Assembly: GCA_009763385.1 (NCBI GenBank)
Contig: VDCT01000094.1
Span: 1 to 64,000, forward strand
Direction of reading: 5' to 3'
Source: Coix lacryma-jobi var. lacryma-jobi
Lineage: Eukaryota; Streptophyta; Magnoliopsida; Poales; Poaceae
DNA: 64,000 nucleotides
The translations under genes and the position numbers were made by a program. The stretch's first letter is position 1, and each line of letters opens with the position of its first letter. Under the pieces are notes generated by a model that was given only the letters and a program-made list of their open reading frames with translations, ran no database searches and was not told the DNA's origin. Positions 33,401 to 45,081 of this stretch are shown piece after piece.

Positions 33401-33622
33401 AACAGAAAGCAAGTTAAAGTGCAGGTTAGAAACAAGAGCAACCTCGCGCAACACAAAGTGCTCATTAACCCGTACTGCACCAACGGACAATACCTTGCCC
33501 TTACCTTTGTCGCCGAAGGTTATGTACTCCTTTCCGGCGACCGGACTATGGCTGGAGAACCATTTGGCATTTCCGGTCATGTGTCTCGAGCAACCGGAAT
33601 CCACAAGCCAAATGTCCTCCAA
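30429..33622 (-). pseudogene. Sirevirus pol (protease, integrase, RT, RNase H), frameshifted
   Basis: Pol polyprotein of the minus-strand Sirevirus. The first frame, 33622-32114, is about 500 codons and intact through aspartic protease (WLVDSGCSRHMTG), GAG-pre-integrase (WHRRLGHLSFDLLARLCS, CHACRHGKM) and the integrase core (VDDFSRYSWVFF, RSDNGSEFKN, VVERKNRTLVEMAR). A frameshift near 32190 leads to 32259-31723 (WVNAMHEELENFERNRVW, start of RT), another near 31720 and 31600 to 31520-30882, with YVDD at 31379-31368. RNase H is in 30872-30429, with TTEAEYVAA and TKHIDVRFHFLRDH. There is no ATG at the pol start, and its frame is -1 relative to gag. About four indels inactivate it; otherwise this is the best-preserved Copia pol in the window. 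Confidence 0.9.
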
Positions 33623-33636
33623 CCGCTCCTCCTACA

Positions 33637-36365
33637 TCAATAAAAAGACATAGGGTGAACATACGGTCCAACACTGGGGTTAGTAAAATAAGAAGGAAAC
33701 CAGTGTTGGGCCGGCTGCTCAAAAGAACGGTCAGTGTAAAAACCATCCTGTCTAGGAGGATAGCGATCACCACGCACAGGAAAACGTGGTCTGCTGGGGA
33801 AGAAGCGCTCACCGCGAAACTCTACCTGCGGTGGGACAAAGCGCTCAACAAGGCCTCCGCCACGGGGTCCGTTACCTGCAAAAGCAGGACCCCGTCGGGC
33901 ACGCTCTCTACGAGGTCTACGCCTAGGAGCCTGCTGCTCAACTCTAGCGTCTCTCCTCGGAGCTCTCTCCTGCCTAGGCCTAACAAACTGAGGTGCTCCA
34001 CCTCTAGGCCTAGTCTCCCTCCTAGGGGCTCTCTCCTGCTGCCTAGGCTGGGTACGCTTCCCTCCAGACCTAGCAGCTCTCCCCTGAGGCTTCGGAGCAT
34101 GTCCACCACGAGCTGGGTGAAACATGTCCGGGTTCTGCATCTCCCTAGCACGGCGCGCCTCTCTCTTGCGCCTAAAGCAGAACTCACTCAGGTGACCATC
34201 CCGCCCACAAAAGTCACACTGAAACCTCACCGCGCGCAAAGGGGGTTGTTGGTTTGCAGGGATGTGGGTATGGTTCACCTTGCCCTTGCCCTTCTGTGGT
34301 AATTCCTCTCGGATGGGTGGCATTGTGTCAAGCTTGTTCTTTAGGTGATTGGGCTTGGGTTGCCATTGTGGATTCTTGGGTGGAGCCTTAGGAGGTTCAA
34401 CTACAACTCCATCCTTGGTGACAGGCTTGGCAGGCTCTTTGGGTGGAAGCTTGGTTAGTTTGGGAGTAGTGGTGGAGTTGGGCTTCTCACTCGGATCAAG
34501 ACCACTAGACTCTCCAATCTTCCCAAAACCGGAAAGATCAACACCCTGCGCAAGGCCTACGCCTGGACCTCCAGCAGCTCGCTTGAATTGGGAGATCATC
34601 ATCCCGAGCTGAGGCTCACCACAAGACACCCATGACAAGACGGTCCGAAGGTATGTGTTTTCCTCCTCGGTACGCACCTTGTCATGCCTCACATTGGCCA
34701 TCTCCTGCTCCAGGCCCTCACACAAAGCACACCTCTTGACACAAGTGCTATCCGAGCCGGCCTTCTCTAAAGACTCAAGCTTGGCATTCTTCTCTGCCAA
34801 CTCGGATTGCAAGACAGGACAAGTCTTGCACGCACCCAACAGCTGCGGTCTAGCTCGGAGCTCATCCACCTCATCTACCAGCGCAGCATGCTTACTCCTC
34901 AGAGTGAGAAGATCCGTCATGTGCGCGGCGCAACTCTCGCATTCCAACTCCTCCGACACAACCACGGTGGACCGAGCGAACTCAAGCTCCTTCACCGTGT
35001 CCTCCCACTTCTGCCTAAACTCCTTGCGCTCTCTAGCGGCACGCCTAAGCAACTTATCTTGACTAAGGAGGGCAGCAGTCAACTTCTCAACCTCAGAGGA
35101 AAGCTCGTCGTAGGTGAGAGACACCTGGGAGGTGTCGTCGTCGTCGTCGTTCCGAGGTGTGTGCTCCAGCTCGCCTCCGACCTCATCTCCGAGCGCCATG
35201 GTACACAGGCCTTCGTCGCCGGCGAAGAAGCATAAGCCGTTGAACGTGTCCTCCAGCTTCTTCTTCTCGGACTCATCATCACTCGATCGAGCGGAGTCGT
35301 CATCCGAGCCGTCGACGTCGCTGAGCGTGGCGAAGAACGCACGCTGCTCAGCCTGCTGCTTCTCCAAGTACTTCTTCTTGATGTACTCTTTGTCGAAGCC
35401 GCCCCGCTTCTTGTGCCTTGGGGGAACGTGCTTCTCCTTGTACTTGGAGTCGCGCCTGTGGCCGTGATCGCCCTTCCCCAGATGCTTGTTCTTCTTCTTG
35501 GGGCAGTCGGCGATGAAGTGGTCGGGGTCGCCGCACTCGTAGCATCCCGTGCGTCCTCCTCCTCGACGACGGTTCATGCGGTTGTTGTGGAACCGCGAGA
35601 ACCGGTTGGCGAGCAAAGCCAACTCGTCATCTCCCAAAGACTCCAGCTGGTCCTCTGTCACAGAAAAGAGAGAAGAAAGCGCAAAGCCAGCTGAGGGGTT
35701 AGAGGAAGAGCCGGAAACCAAAGCGCATGGACGGGCGAGAAGGATTTTCAAAAGAAGCCCTCGCCATAGCATCAATCTCACTGGACTTGAGCTTACTGAA
35801 GAGCTCGTCGCAGGTGAGGGTCTCATAGTTCGGCGATTCGATGATTGCCTGAACCTTGGAGTCCCACACCGAACGGTCAAGAGTGTGCAAAAGCTTCAAA
35901 GCACGCTCATGATCGTCAAATGGCAACTGCTCTCTGTTAGCCCTCATCCTGTTGACAATCACCTGAAAGCGAGCGAATAAACTTTCTATGCTCTCGCCAG
36001 GCTGATGTCGAAAGTTCTCATACTCTCTCTTGAACGACTCGTAGAGTCGGGTTTTGACTTGAGAGGTGCCCTCATGAAAACGCATGAGGGTGTCCCAGAT
36101 CTCTCGAGCCGTAGAGAGGTGAGAAACGCGATCAAACTCACCCACGCTCAAACAGGAGAACAAAGCGTTACGCGCCCGGCTATTGGCCTCGTGCTCATCG
36201 ATCTGAAGCTGAGAGACACGAGCAGCCAGAACAACGTAGTTGGCGTTGTTTGCAAATCTCCCAAACAGAAGAGCCCATGCTCTGGAGATAGGCCGACATG
36301 CGTATCTTCCAATACGCATAGTTCGTCCCATCGAAAAACGGCGGTTTGCCCACGCCGCGATCCAT
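33637..36365 (-). pseudogene. Sirevirus gag, two frameshifts
   Basis: Long Sirevirus-type Gag (about 900 codons). I place the start at the ATG at 36365, by comparison with the copy at 58730 (MDRGVGKPPFFDGTNYA versus MDHGVGKPPFFDGTNYA). Order: N-terminal UBN2-like capsid region (REIWDTLMRFHEGTSQVKTR, YENFRHQPGESIESLFARFQ), first knuckle CYECGDPDHFIADC, acidic linker, coiled region with CESC, CKTCPVLQ and CALC pairs, second knuckle CDFCGRDGHLSEFC, and a basic Arg-rich C-terminus ending VGPYVHPMSFY. Frame changes occur near 36265 and near 35715; the segment 35700-33637 is a single open frame. Two knuckles 500 residues apart and the CxxC pairs may bind RNA or metal. Confidence 0.9.
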
Positions 36366-36415
36366 GTCGCCTTCGGTGGATCTGGAACCGGCTAAGGTGG
36401 AAGATCCTTAACCTG

Positions 36416-36428
36416 CTCCGATACCAAT
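36416..36428 (-). other. Sirevirus primer binding site
   Basis: The minus strand reads AATTGGTATCGGA immediately after the LTR end. TGGTATCGGAGC differs at one base from the complement of initiator tRNA-Met 3' end usually seen in plant Copia elements. Confidence 0.8.
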
Positions 36429-37394
36429 TGAAGGACCGAGAAGCTACCGAAAGCGACCAGAGGGGGGGTGAATGGGAGCTTCAAAATTTCCTTTCGGAAA
36501 CTAGATGCCACTGTCCCAAGATCAACCCCAGAGCGAACCCTAGAGCTTGCTAATGTCCACGACCCTAGATATAGAGTGGATGCTTCCTAGAAGCACAGCG
36601 GGACACTAGACAACCCTAGAAAGCCAACGCAAAAGACGGAACTCGAATCCGATCAAAAACGAACGAACCGCGAACGAAACGGCGCGAAACTGGATCGACC
36701 GGACTCTGCCTGCGTCCGGTCAGCTGGGACCGACCCGTCCGGTCGTCAAAAATCGGCTCTGGGAGCTCTCTGTTCGCGACCGGACGCACGGTGCTCAGCG
36801 TCCGGTCGTTCACTAAGCGTCCGGTCAGAACAAACAGACGCGATGAACAGGAACCTAGGCGCGTCCGGTCGATTGATAACAGCAGAGTCCGGTACACGAA
36901 CGTCCAGATCAAACCAAACCCTGTACGCAGCGCTCAACGACCGACGCACTGGTCAGCGTCCGATCACTTCCGCGACCAGCGTACGGTCCCCCCGCAACCC
37001 CTCTGTTCTTCCACCGATCCGACTCAAACTCACCCAAAACGCATCCTCTAGGGATCAAACTGGTGAGTGAAGTCACAAGGAGGTTAGTGAGCTATCTCTA
37101 AGAGATCATGGCTCGAACCTAACTCCAAATCGGTGAATCGAAGAATTTCGGGGGAAGGGAAGAAAAGTGACCCGAAACGAAAAAATCGATCGATCTCCTA
37201 GACCGTGAGGTTAGAGATGATTTCTTTCGGTGGAAAGAAGTGCCTCACGATCTAGAACAACTTGGTTCAAACGGATTCGCAAAAGGTGAACCGAGCAAAA
37301 AGATCAAGCGACGGGAAAACTCAAGGCACAAAGCAATCCGCGAAGAACATGATGAACATGAAATCAAAACGCGAATTGACACCAAGAGATGGGC
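36429..37394 (-). repeat. Sirevirus 5' LTR, 3' half only (966 bp)
   Basis: It ends TCA at 36429 next to the primer site. It is colinear with 26774-27747 up to GACACCAAGAGATGGG and then breaks at 37394. The hairpin-bearing half is missing. It carries CCGGAC/GTCCGG motifs at 36700-36965, several of them eroded. Confidence 0.85.
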
Positions 37395-38472
37395 TTTTCC
37401 AGGACGGTTCTCAGGTCCCACGCATCTGCCGAAGCCACAAAGGGGTAGTGGGACGCGGGGGCGCGAAAAGTAAGACTCGGGTGATGGTGGTTAAGTCCAA
37501 CTCCTTGGCAGTCGGGCTTGCCTCCGGGTACGATGGTGGCGGTTGATACCGCGGCTTCCTGGAACAGTGTTGCGGTTATCTGTAGCTCACCGACGGGTGA
37601 GTGTGGTTTGTGTGGGGAATAAAATTACCAGCTGGTTAGGAATCGATTATAATCGCCATCGCTCCTGGATAGTGAGCACTTGACTTGAACACCGCTCTGT
37701 CTTGATACTGAAATATGATGGAACACGTGACGACTATCATGATACTTTTGGCAATTGTTATTCGGCCTGTTTGTTATATTATAGTGATGGTTGGATCACT
37801 ACCATGATTGTTGTTAGTGCAGGAGCTAATCTAGTTAAATAGGCTGAGCACTACCCAAACTTGCAGCTAGTACACAGGAGAACAAGTTACTTACTACTTA
37901 TGCTTTTACGCAAAACTGTTACCTCATGCCAGCTCCACTGTAATCGGCCTTGCATACTCCTTGGTGTCATTTATTTCTGGTTTATGACAGTAAGTCTAGC
38001 TGAGTACCTTCCCGTACTCAGGGCTTTGTTTGCCTTGTTGTTGCAGATGGTCAGGTTTTCTATGGCTATTGCATCAACTGCCTCTGCCCTGCTTTGGGAG
38101 ATAACTAGGTCACGGGCAATGACCTGTTCTATCCGTACCTTTTGCTCTGTCAAGGATGACTACTGATTGGCACTGTATCAGACTATGAGTGTGTGATTTC
38201 AAAACTATGTTTTAAGGTTGAACTTTCGCTACTTTAATTTGGAAATCGGTTTGTAATAACTAAGTTTGCTACTCCGATGAACTTATGTAATATTCTATCA
38301 TGTGATGGTTGATACTGAACGATTATGATCCTATGTTGTTGATGTTGGGAAAGTTTGAAATCCTTCGAGATTTCACGGACTACTGGGTTTATATGGGCTC
38401 AAGTGTGTAAATTTGCTGCTCCGGCGGAGAATTTCGTACTTGTGCTCTTATAAACTGGTCGGTTCTGTTACA
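37395..38472 (+). repeat. Chromovirus 5' LTR, 3' portion
   Basis: It ends TGTTACA at 38472, followed by GC and TGGCATCAGAGC. The left edge at 37395 is a break against a truncated Sirevirus LTR, not a TG terminus, so a deletion removed the 5' part of this LTR together with part of the Sirevirus LTR. It does not obviously overlap 54549-56697, which implies that the full LTR is more than about 3.2 kb. Confidence 0.7.
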
Positions 38473-38474
38473 GC

Positions 38475-38486
38475 TGGCATCAGAGC
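38475..38486 (+). other. Chromovirus primer binding site
   Basis: TGGCATCAGAGC, one base different from TGGTATCAGAGC (initiator tRNA-Met complement), two bases after the LTR end. Confidence 0.85.
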
Positions 38487-39272
38487 GTAGTTCAGTGGAT
38501 ACTGTTCACATGACTAAGTTTGAGAAGTAAAAAGATTTTGGGTACAAAATTATTTGACAAAATTCACAAAATTGGTGTAAAAAGTGCCTTGCAAAAAAAA
38601 TTAGAGTGTGCCAATGGTCATATCTTTTATGCCCATAGGATCTTAGGTGGCTTATTTAAGTACTGACTTGGGAAAGGGTCTTGCATCATACTTTGATTTT
38701 CATTTATTCTATCGTCCATACGACAAGGGTGAAATTGTATGGGTGCTATTCTTCGGAATAGTAATGTATGGATCAATTTGCCTCTACGCCAAGGTAAGGT
38801 GAGTTGTGAGAGCATGATCGAACAATCGTCGTTCTAGGGGAGAGTTAGTTTGGTACTGGAACCTGTACGCGTCAGCACACGAGTGCAGGTGAAGGTATTT
38901 AATAATGGGAGTAATAATGTTTTGACGGGTGCATATACTGCTTACGTGTATACGGGGTGTACACCTAGGTTAGTATCTAGATTTAAAAATTTCAGTAATG
39001 CACGATATTCATACTGTGGGCAGGACTGAAATGGATCTTCTGCAGGTACACTAACCACGTATCGTTAAAACGAAGTAGTTAACGTTTATATGAGTGACGT
39101 GTTATGCCACCGCTTAGTTCGTATGAAGTGGAAAGGACGTACAGAACGTCTCATACATATACATCATGGCATGCTTGCTTTCTTTCCTTTTGCATTACTT
39201 CCTCCCTAATCATTGGAATATCTCTCGAGTTGGATACCTGTGCTTATGTTAAAAATGATGAACTTGCTATAG
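38487..39272 (+). other. Chromovirus 5' leader
   Basis: About 790 bases between primer site and the extra ORF. I see no coding region. It is AT-rich, and the frame of the downstream ORF is closed by a TAG at 39270-39272. Confidence 0.5.
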
Positions 39273-42129
39273 ATAGGACGTGCCAAGGAGACCGCGCGTA
39301 AGTCGACAGGTGGCAGGGTCCCCAGACACCAGCTAGCGCCTCGATCCGAGAGGTGCAAGGACAAGTTCCTGGATGTGTTCAGGACGCCGACGTTGCTTTG
39401 GAGGGTGCTGCGTTCTATGGGTTATCCCGAAGGTAAAGAGCCTCGCTACTTTTGGACGAAGGAGCCTTTGGGAGACACCACTCTGGTGTATGTGACGGCT
39501 GTGGTGAAGCCCAAGGAAGAAGGTTCTGACTTGTCCGGATGGATGTTTGAGAGTAAGGGGAGAGGCCCTTGGGAAGGTGCAGAGGCAGTAGCTTTCCTTA
39601 TCCTCCGTGACATCATGGATCAGTTTCCAGAAAACCTTAGTCGGGCTCTTGTAGGAGTGTTTCCGAGAGCTGATCCGTTCAAGGATGTGTGGGTGCAATC
39701 CAAGAGAGAACTTATGGAAGGCGGCCCAAGCGAGTTGCAGGCATGTGATGGACCTGCTATGAGTGCTATGTTTGTAGTGATGAAGGGGTATGCAGTGATG
39801 CAACGCAATTTGGAAGGTATGACATAATCTTTTCACAATGTCAGGGAAGAGAAACGGCAAGCACAACAGGAGTTTGATGAAGAGATGGAGAAGATACAAG
39901 AGGAGCTGAACCAAAGGACTTTGGAGAGGGATCAAACCATCCAAAGGAATGTGATAGCAGCTCAGGAGATCATCAGGCTGCAGGAGCAGCTGGGGCGTGA
40001 AAAGCATGCTAACTAGAGCGCCGAGCGTATGATGGTGCGTCATCTACAGCAGCGGGATCAAGCTTGGGAAGGTGAGAATGCTCTCAGGGCTCGCATCCTG
40101 ACCTAAGAGCAGCAGTTGATGGTGACAAAAGCCTACAATGACAACCTCTGTGGCAGAACCTCCCGGCAATGTGGCCCACCTGCACACATCATCATCACCC
40201 AGAGCTCTGATGACTGTGCACGTGTACCATATTACTGGAAAGATCCATCGGAAGTCCCCGAGAGAACCCCGAATTATCCATGAGTTACATGATCATCCTC
40301 TATTTGAGTGAAATAACTAAAACATTACAACAGTTGATACAAAAATAACATCGGAGTGCGGAAGTGAGGTAAGATAAACTTTTACAACGTATGAATAAGT
40401 TACATTTCAAATAAACTTTACTTGGACTGCAGAAGAAGAGCAGCACTACAGAGCCTGACTAGCCAAAGCGAAGAGAGAACCACCAGATCATATCGAGCCC
40501 ACAGACATGATCCAGATTGACACCACAAGCTAAAACCTGCAACAGGGGATTAACAAACCCTGAGTACATGAGGGTACTCAACAAGACTTACCCGACTAAG
40601 AAAAAGAATCCAAGGGCATGCTGGCTTAGGGGATGTAGTGGGGCTAGCAGAAGAGAAGAGCTTTGCAGAAAAAGCTTTCTACTAGTTCATCCTATTTTCA
40701 AGTTTTAGCGGTGCATTAAGTTATTAAGCAGTATCCACTTTGCACCTATCTAAATCAAACACTTGTTTAAGCATCACATCTCATGATAAACTTCTCTTGC
40801 CATCATCTTCACTTGATTAAACTAAGCTGAGGGTGCGAGGACGAGTCTCCTTTTCTCGTGGAGCAAACGACGATTCGAACCGCTTGATCTACCCAGCTGG
40901 GGCTTCCTTATCACACGACATATGCAAGACCGAACTTGCATATATCAACCTTCCCGTGGATCCACTCAAACCGGACCGGAGCCGCGCCACCCGAAAGTAC
41001 AGTACACCACCGCCCTACAACGGCCTTGATGAGTAACGTCCATCAGTGGACCAAGAAGGGTGGGTACACGCTACTCCCGCCATCTCTCCACTCCCAGTGC
41101 GCGGGTGCGCCGTTCCAGTAAGAGCATAGCCACAGTAGGGCTTACCGAAGCATGTGACCAGTACTAACAAATAGTTCTCGATCCAACGGGCCACAGCGGA
41201 CGGGTCCTAAGCGACACAGGCGGAAACACTACACCAGGCCTCCATTTCTGTGCAAGTTACCCGCCCGGTCTCAGTTTAAATATTATCATCATAATAGGGT
41301 TCTCACAACCCATAGACAGAATCGAAGAGAGAACAGGTAAACCTATATCTCGCGAACGATGAAGCCATCGATCGACTTCTACCGAAGTCTAAGCATTGCT
41401 AAGCATTTGGGATCGTCTTACCACTATTGATGGGATATCATCACGGGATTATCTGGAAATCCAATGTATTCATGCAGCAACGGTTTCATTCAACTCCTAC
41501 TTACTTAATGCACATTTCACAAGACCTATAGTGTAATAAAGTATTTGTAAAATAGAAAGTGGGTAGTATGCACCGGGGCTTGCCTGTGTTGCAGAGAAGA
41601 CTAGGATCTTTGAAAGATCCAAAGAAGTTAGTTCCTTATTGATTTGAAGTCGAATTTTCTCGAAGAAGCTTGTCCGACGAAGTTCTCCTTCTGTCGCTTG
41701 ATCAACTGGACCTCCTCGATCCGAAGCTTGCCCAACACGACCATCGACTCTCTCGTATGAACTACACGTATACAATGATGCATGCTTTAGTATGATGTAA
41801 TGCATGCTAAGGTGCAGGACAAACAAATGCATAACAAAAGTTAACACGAGATAAGGGACGTCAAGTACAACTTTCCTTCATGGTAATGTTGCAAACTAAC
41901 AAAACCAGCTTACAACCTACCAATTAGTGTTCCTAGGTTAGAGTGTCATTTTTATACAACATTAATAGATGGATTAACTAAAGTGTTTAAGAGTGTATCA
42001 CAAGAATCATCTACTCCCATAGAACCTCCGTGTAGGGATGTCCCCTGGTCTTCAACCAAGATACTAACCATACAAAGATGCAAACCAAAACTTAATTGTT
42101 TATTAACCATTTTTACAGTTGTTGGAGCA

Positions 42130-44500
42130 GACTACTCTAGTTCCACTTAAGCAAGGATAGGTTATACTAACTCTTCTGAAAGTTCATTAAATTAAATATC
42201 ACTTTATTATTATCATCTTTAAGTGATTCTAGAGTTAACTAAGTCAAACAATACAATCAAACACTGTTCTCCAGATTTTGGACAGATTTGTACAATCAAC
42301 CTTATCTATCCATAACTAGAGTTCCAGACCTCCAAAAATAGTGATTGAGGATAATTTAGAAAGCTTATATAAATGTCTACAGACTTTTTATTAGCACCGA
42401 AGGCTGATTCTAGACTTAACAAGGTCAAACAGCGCAAAGAAGAAGTTCTGTACAGGATTTGGACAGATTCCAACACTGCACAAAGAACAGCCATATCTGG
42501 AGTTTCAAAATATTTTAAACTATGAACCTAGACTTTTCGGAAAGCTTATCTAATTACCTACACTTTTGTTCTCATGATCTTGAGTTGGTTCTACAGCAAT
42601 TTATAGGTCAAACATCCCTGTCCAGATTCTGGACAGATTTGATCATCCAACTTCAAGCAGCCATAACTGGAGTTCTAGATCATTAAAAGATATGATCCTG
42701 AACAATTTAGAAAGCTCAAGAGATCTACTACAACTTTATTTTTATGGTCAAGAGGTGATTTCCTAGTTAAAACAGCTCAACAACTTCATTTCTCCAATCT
42801 GTCCAGAAGGGAGGACAGATTCGACCTGAACCTTATAAAATCCATAACTCTTAGTCTAACAGGCCTAAAATCATGAAATTATAGGACAAGCTAGATATAG
42901 AACTTTACTGCAACTTTACTATTATGGTTAACAAGTGATTCCTTAGTTAAATAACTCAAACAACTAGACTACACAGACCTGTCCAGAAGGTAGAACAGAT
43001 TTGATCATCCAACTTCAAATAGCTATAACTAGAACTCTATGTCACAAAAAGTGGTGATCTTGAACAATTTAGAAAGCTTAGATAATTATCTAAAACTTTG
43101 TTATCAACACCAAGAACTGATTCTAAACTCATCAAAGCAAAACAGTACAAGAAGGCAATCCTGTCCTGGGTTTGGATAGATTTGGACATTGAACTTTAAA
43201 CACTTAAAACTAGAGTTCTAGACCACCAAAAAGTATGATCTAAGACATTTTAGAAAGCTTAATAAAAACACTACAACCATTTTATTATCACCAAGGAATG
43301 ATTCAAGGCCTATCTAAGTCAAACAAGGCAACCATTCAGATCTGTTCAGAGAGCATACAAAAACCTAACACTGACCATTTGACCTAAAATCATGACATTT
43401 TAGGACAAGAAAGACATGACAGTAATCTACAACTTGTGTTTTATACATATCTATAGAAAAATATTTTTTACCTCATGAAGTCATTACCATAATAGAAACT
43501 ACATCTGCAGCCATTTCAGCAAAACTGGACATATACTCAATAGCTAAGTAATTAAATCATAACTAGAGCTAAATAACTTCAAAAGACATGCAACAAGACA
43601 TTATCGAAAGCTTATGAAATTGGCTACAATTCATCTTTAAACATCTCAGCATGATACACAAGTTAAAAGGGTCAAACATATATATTTATATAATCTGGTC
43701 TACACAAAACAGAGGACAACCAATTTTTGAACCTCATCTTTAACAGCTGTAACTACTACACTACTAGGCCCAATGCCACCAAATTGTAATAGCAGCTTAG
43801 TTATGCAATTATTTACAACTTTGTTATTATCATCATGAGATGATTCTACAGTTAACTAAGCCAAACAACATGGATAAGCATTTCTGTCCAGTTCCTGGAC
43901 AGACTTTAATATTTAACTTAAATCATATATAACCAGAGTTCCTAGCCTCCAAAAGTGGTAACATTAGATATATTGGAAAGCTTAACTAATTTTCTATAAT
44001 CTTGTTATTAACACCAAGGAATATTTCTAAATTCACCAAGGTCCAAGCAGCACAACAAAGCAACCCTGCCCAAGGTCATTGCAGATTTAGTCACTTCACT
44101 TGAAATATTCATAACTAGAGTTCTAGGCTATGCAAAATTGTGATATTTAACAATTTGGAAAGCTCATGAACAGTATTTTAACTCTTATTTAAAAACCTAA
44201 GCATGAATTTCAAGTTAACTAGGTGAAACAAGCCACTCATTCAGATCTTGACAGAATTTAGCCAAAACCTGACAGCAGATTTGCAACAGCCATAACTCTT
44301 AAACTATTTGACCCAAAATCATGAAAATTTAACACAAGCTAGATATGTAAGTTGTCTATAACTTTTATTTAGACAAATTTCACAGAATACATCATTTACA
44401 AGGTGCAATTATTAATGTCCTAGAAACTGTCCAGAACACCCTAGAATTGAATAACAGAGAGAAGATAAATCTAAAACTCTATGTTTTGCACAACACCTGA
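42130..44500. repeat. Degenerate ~181-bp tandem repeat, about 13 units
   Basis: A phrase like CCATAACTAGAGTTCTAG recurs at about 42310, 42491, 42661, 42841, 43022, 43203, 43560, 43745, 43926, 44108 and 44290, mostly 180-182 bases apart; the unit near 43383 has lost it. Each unit also has a ...CTGTCCAGA..CTGGACAGATTT... dyad about 35 bases before it and AATTTAGAAAGCTTA about 45 bases after. Copies are strongly diverged, so the array is old. It lies wholly inside the solo LTR. Confidence 0.8.
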
Positions 44501-45081
44501 TGACAATAAAATTTGTGGAGCAACAGAGACATCATAAGAAGGCAGTGGAACAACTTTTTTTTTTACATGCATCTATTTACCACAAAACAGTTTAATCTAT
44601 TAACTAGGCTGCAAGTAAGATAAATCAATAGCTCCATCATACATACACCAAAAATTCTGAAATTTTTATCTCAGCAGGTACATCACATGAGGATGCTACC
44701 ATAAAAATTTCAGAACAATTTGAGCAACACAGCAATAGATATGAACTTCTCCCTACACAACCCTAATTAACATAGATAAAAGAAAACAACAAAAATTGCT
44801 GCTGCACTTGTTGCTGCTGGCCCTGCTGAACTGCTGGACTGCTGCCTTCTCTGCTGGTCGGCAGCTGCACCTGCTGCTGTCCATTGGAAAGAAAGGAGAA
44901 GGGAGGGAAGAAGAGAAGGGAGGAAACCGAGCTAGGGTTTGGGGTGGATTGGGTTGCTGCTCGTGCTTGCTGCAGGGACTGCAGCTCGCTGCTCTGCTGA
45001 CTGCTACTTGCTGCTGGCGAACAGGAGGGGAGAAGCAAGGAAGGGGAATGGAACCGGCCAAGGAGAAGCTGCCATGGATAG

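Larger units (their letters stand above)
26774..37394 (-). mobile_element. Sirevirus (Copia), nearly complete, 5' LTR truncated
   Basis: Minus-strand element of about 10.6 kb: truncated 5' LTR (37394-36429), primer site, gag (36365-33637), pol (33622-30429), 3' tail (30428-28765), full 3' LTR (28764-26774). The 5' LTR breaks off at 37394 against a chromovirus LTR, so about 1 kb of LTR and the 5' target duplication are gone. The 3' LTR ends inside the chromovirus integrase sliver. Confidence 0.9.

Noticed and set aside
33655..36553. Long plus-strand ORFs opposite the Sirevirus gag (for example 33655-34302)
   Set aside because: They are antisense shadows of the well-supported minus-strand gag.
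39276..39344. A genuine histone H3 gene or pseudogene
   Set aside because: Only the tail region matches. The sequence continues in frame into a non-histone domain, coiled coil and acidic tail, with no histone fold, and the frame belongs to a retroelement.
42130..44500. Centromeric satellite array
   Set aside because: The period is satellite-like, but units are strongly diverged, few, and enclosed in a TSD-flanked LTR.
44753..45038. Gln/Ser-rich minus-strand protein
   Set aside because: Repetitive CTG/TGC-rich sequence in the solo LTR, with no start context or homology that I recognise; likely LTR filler.
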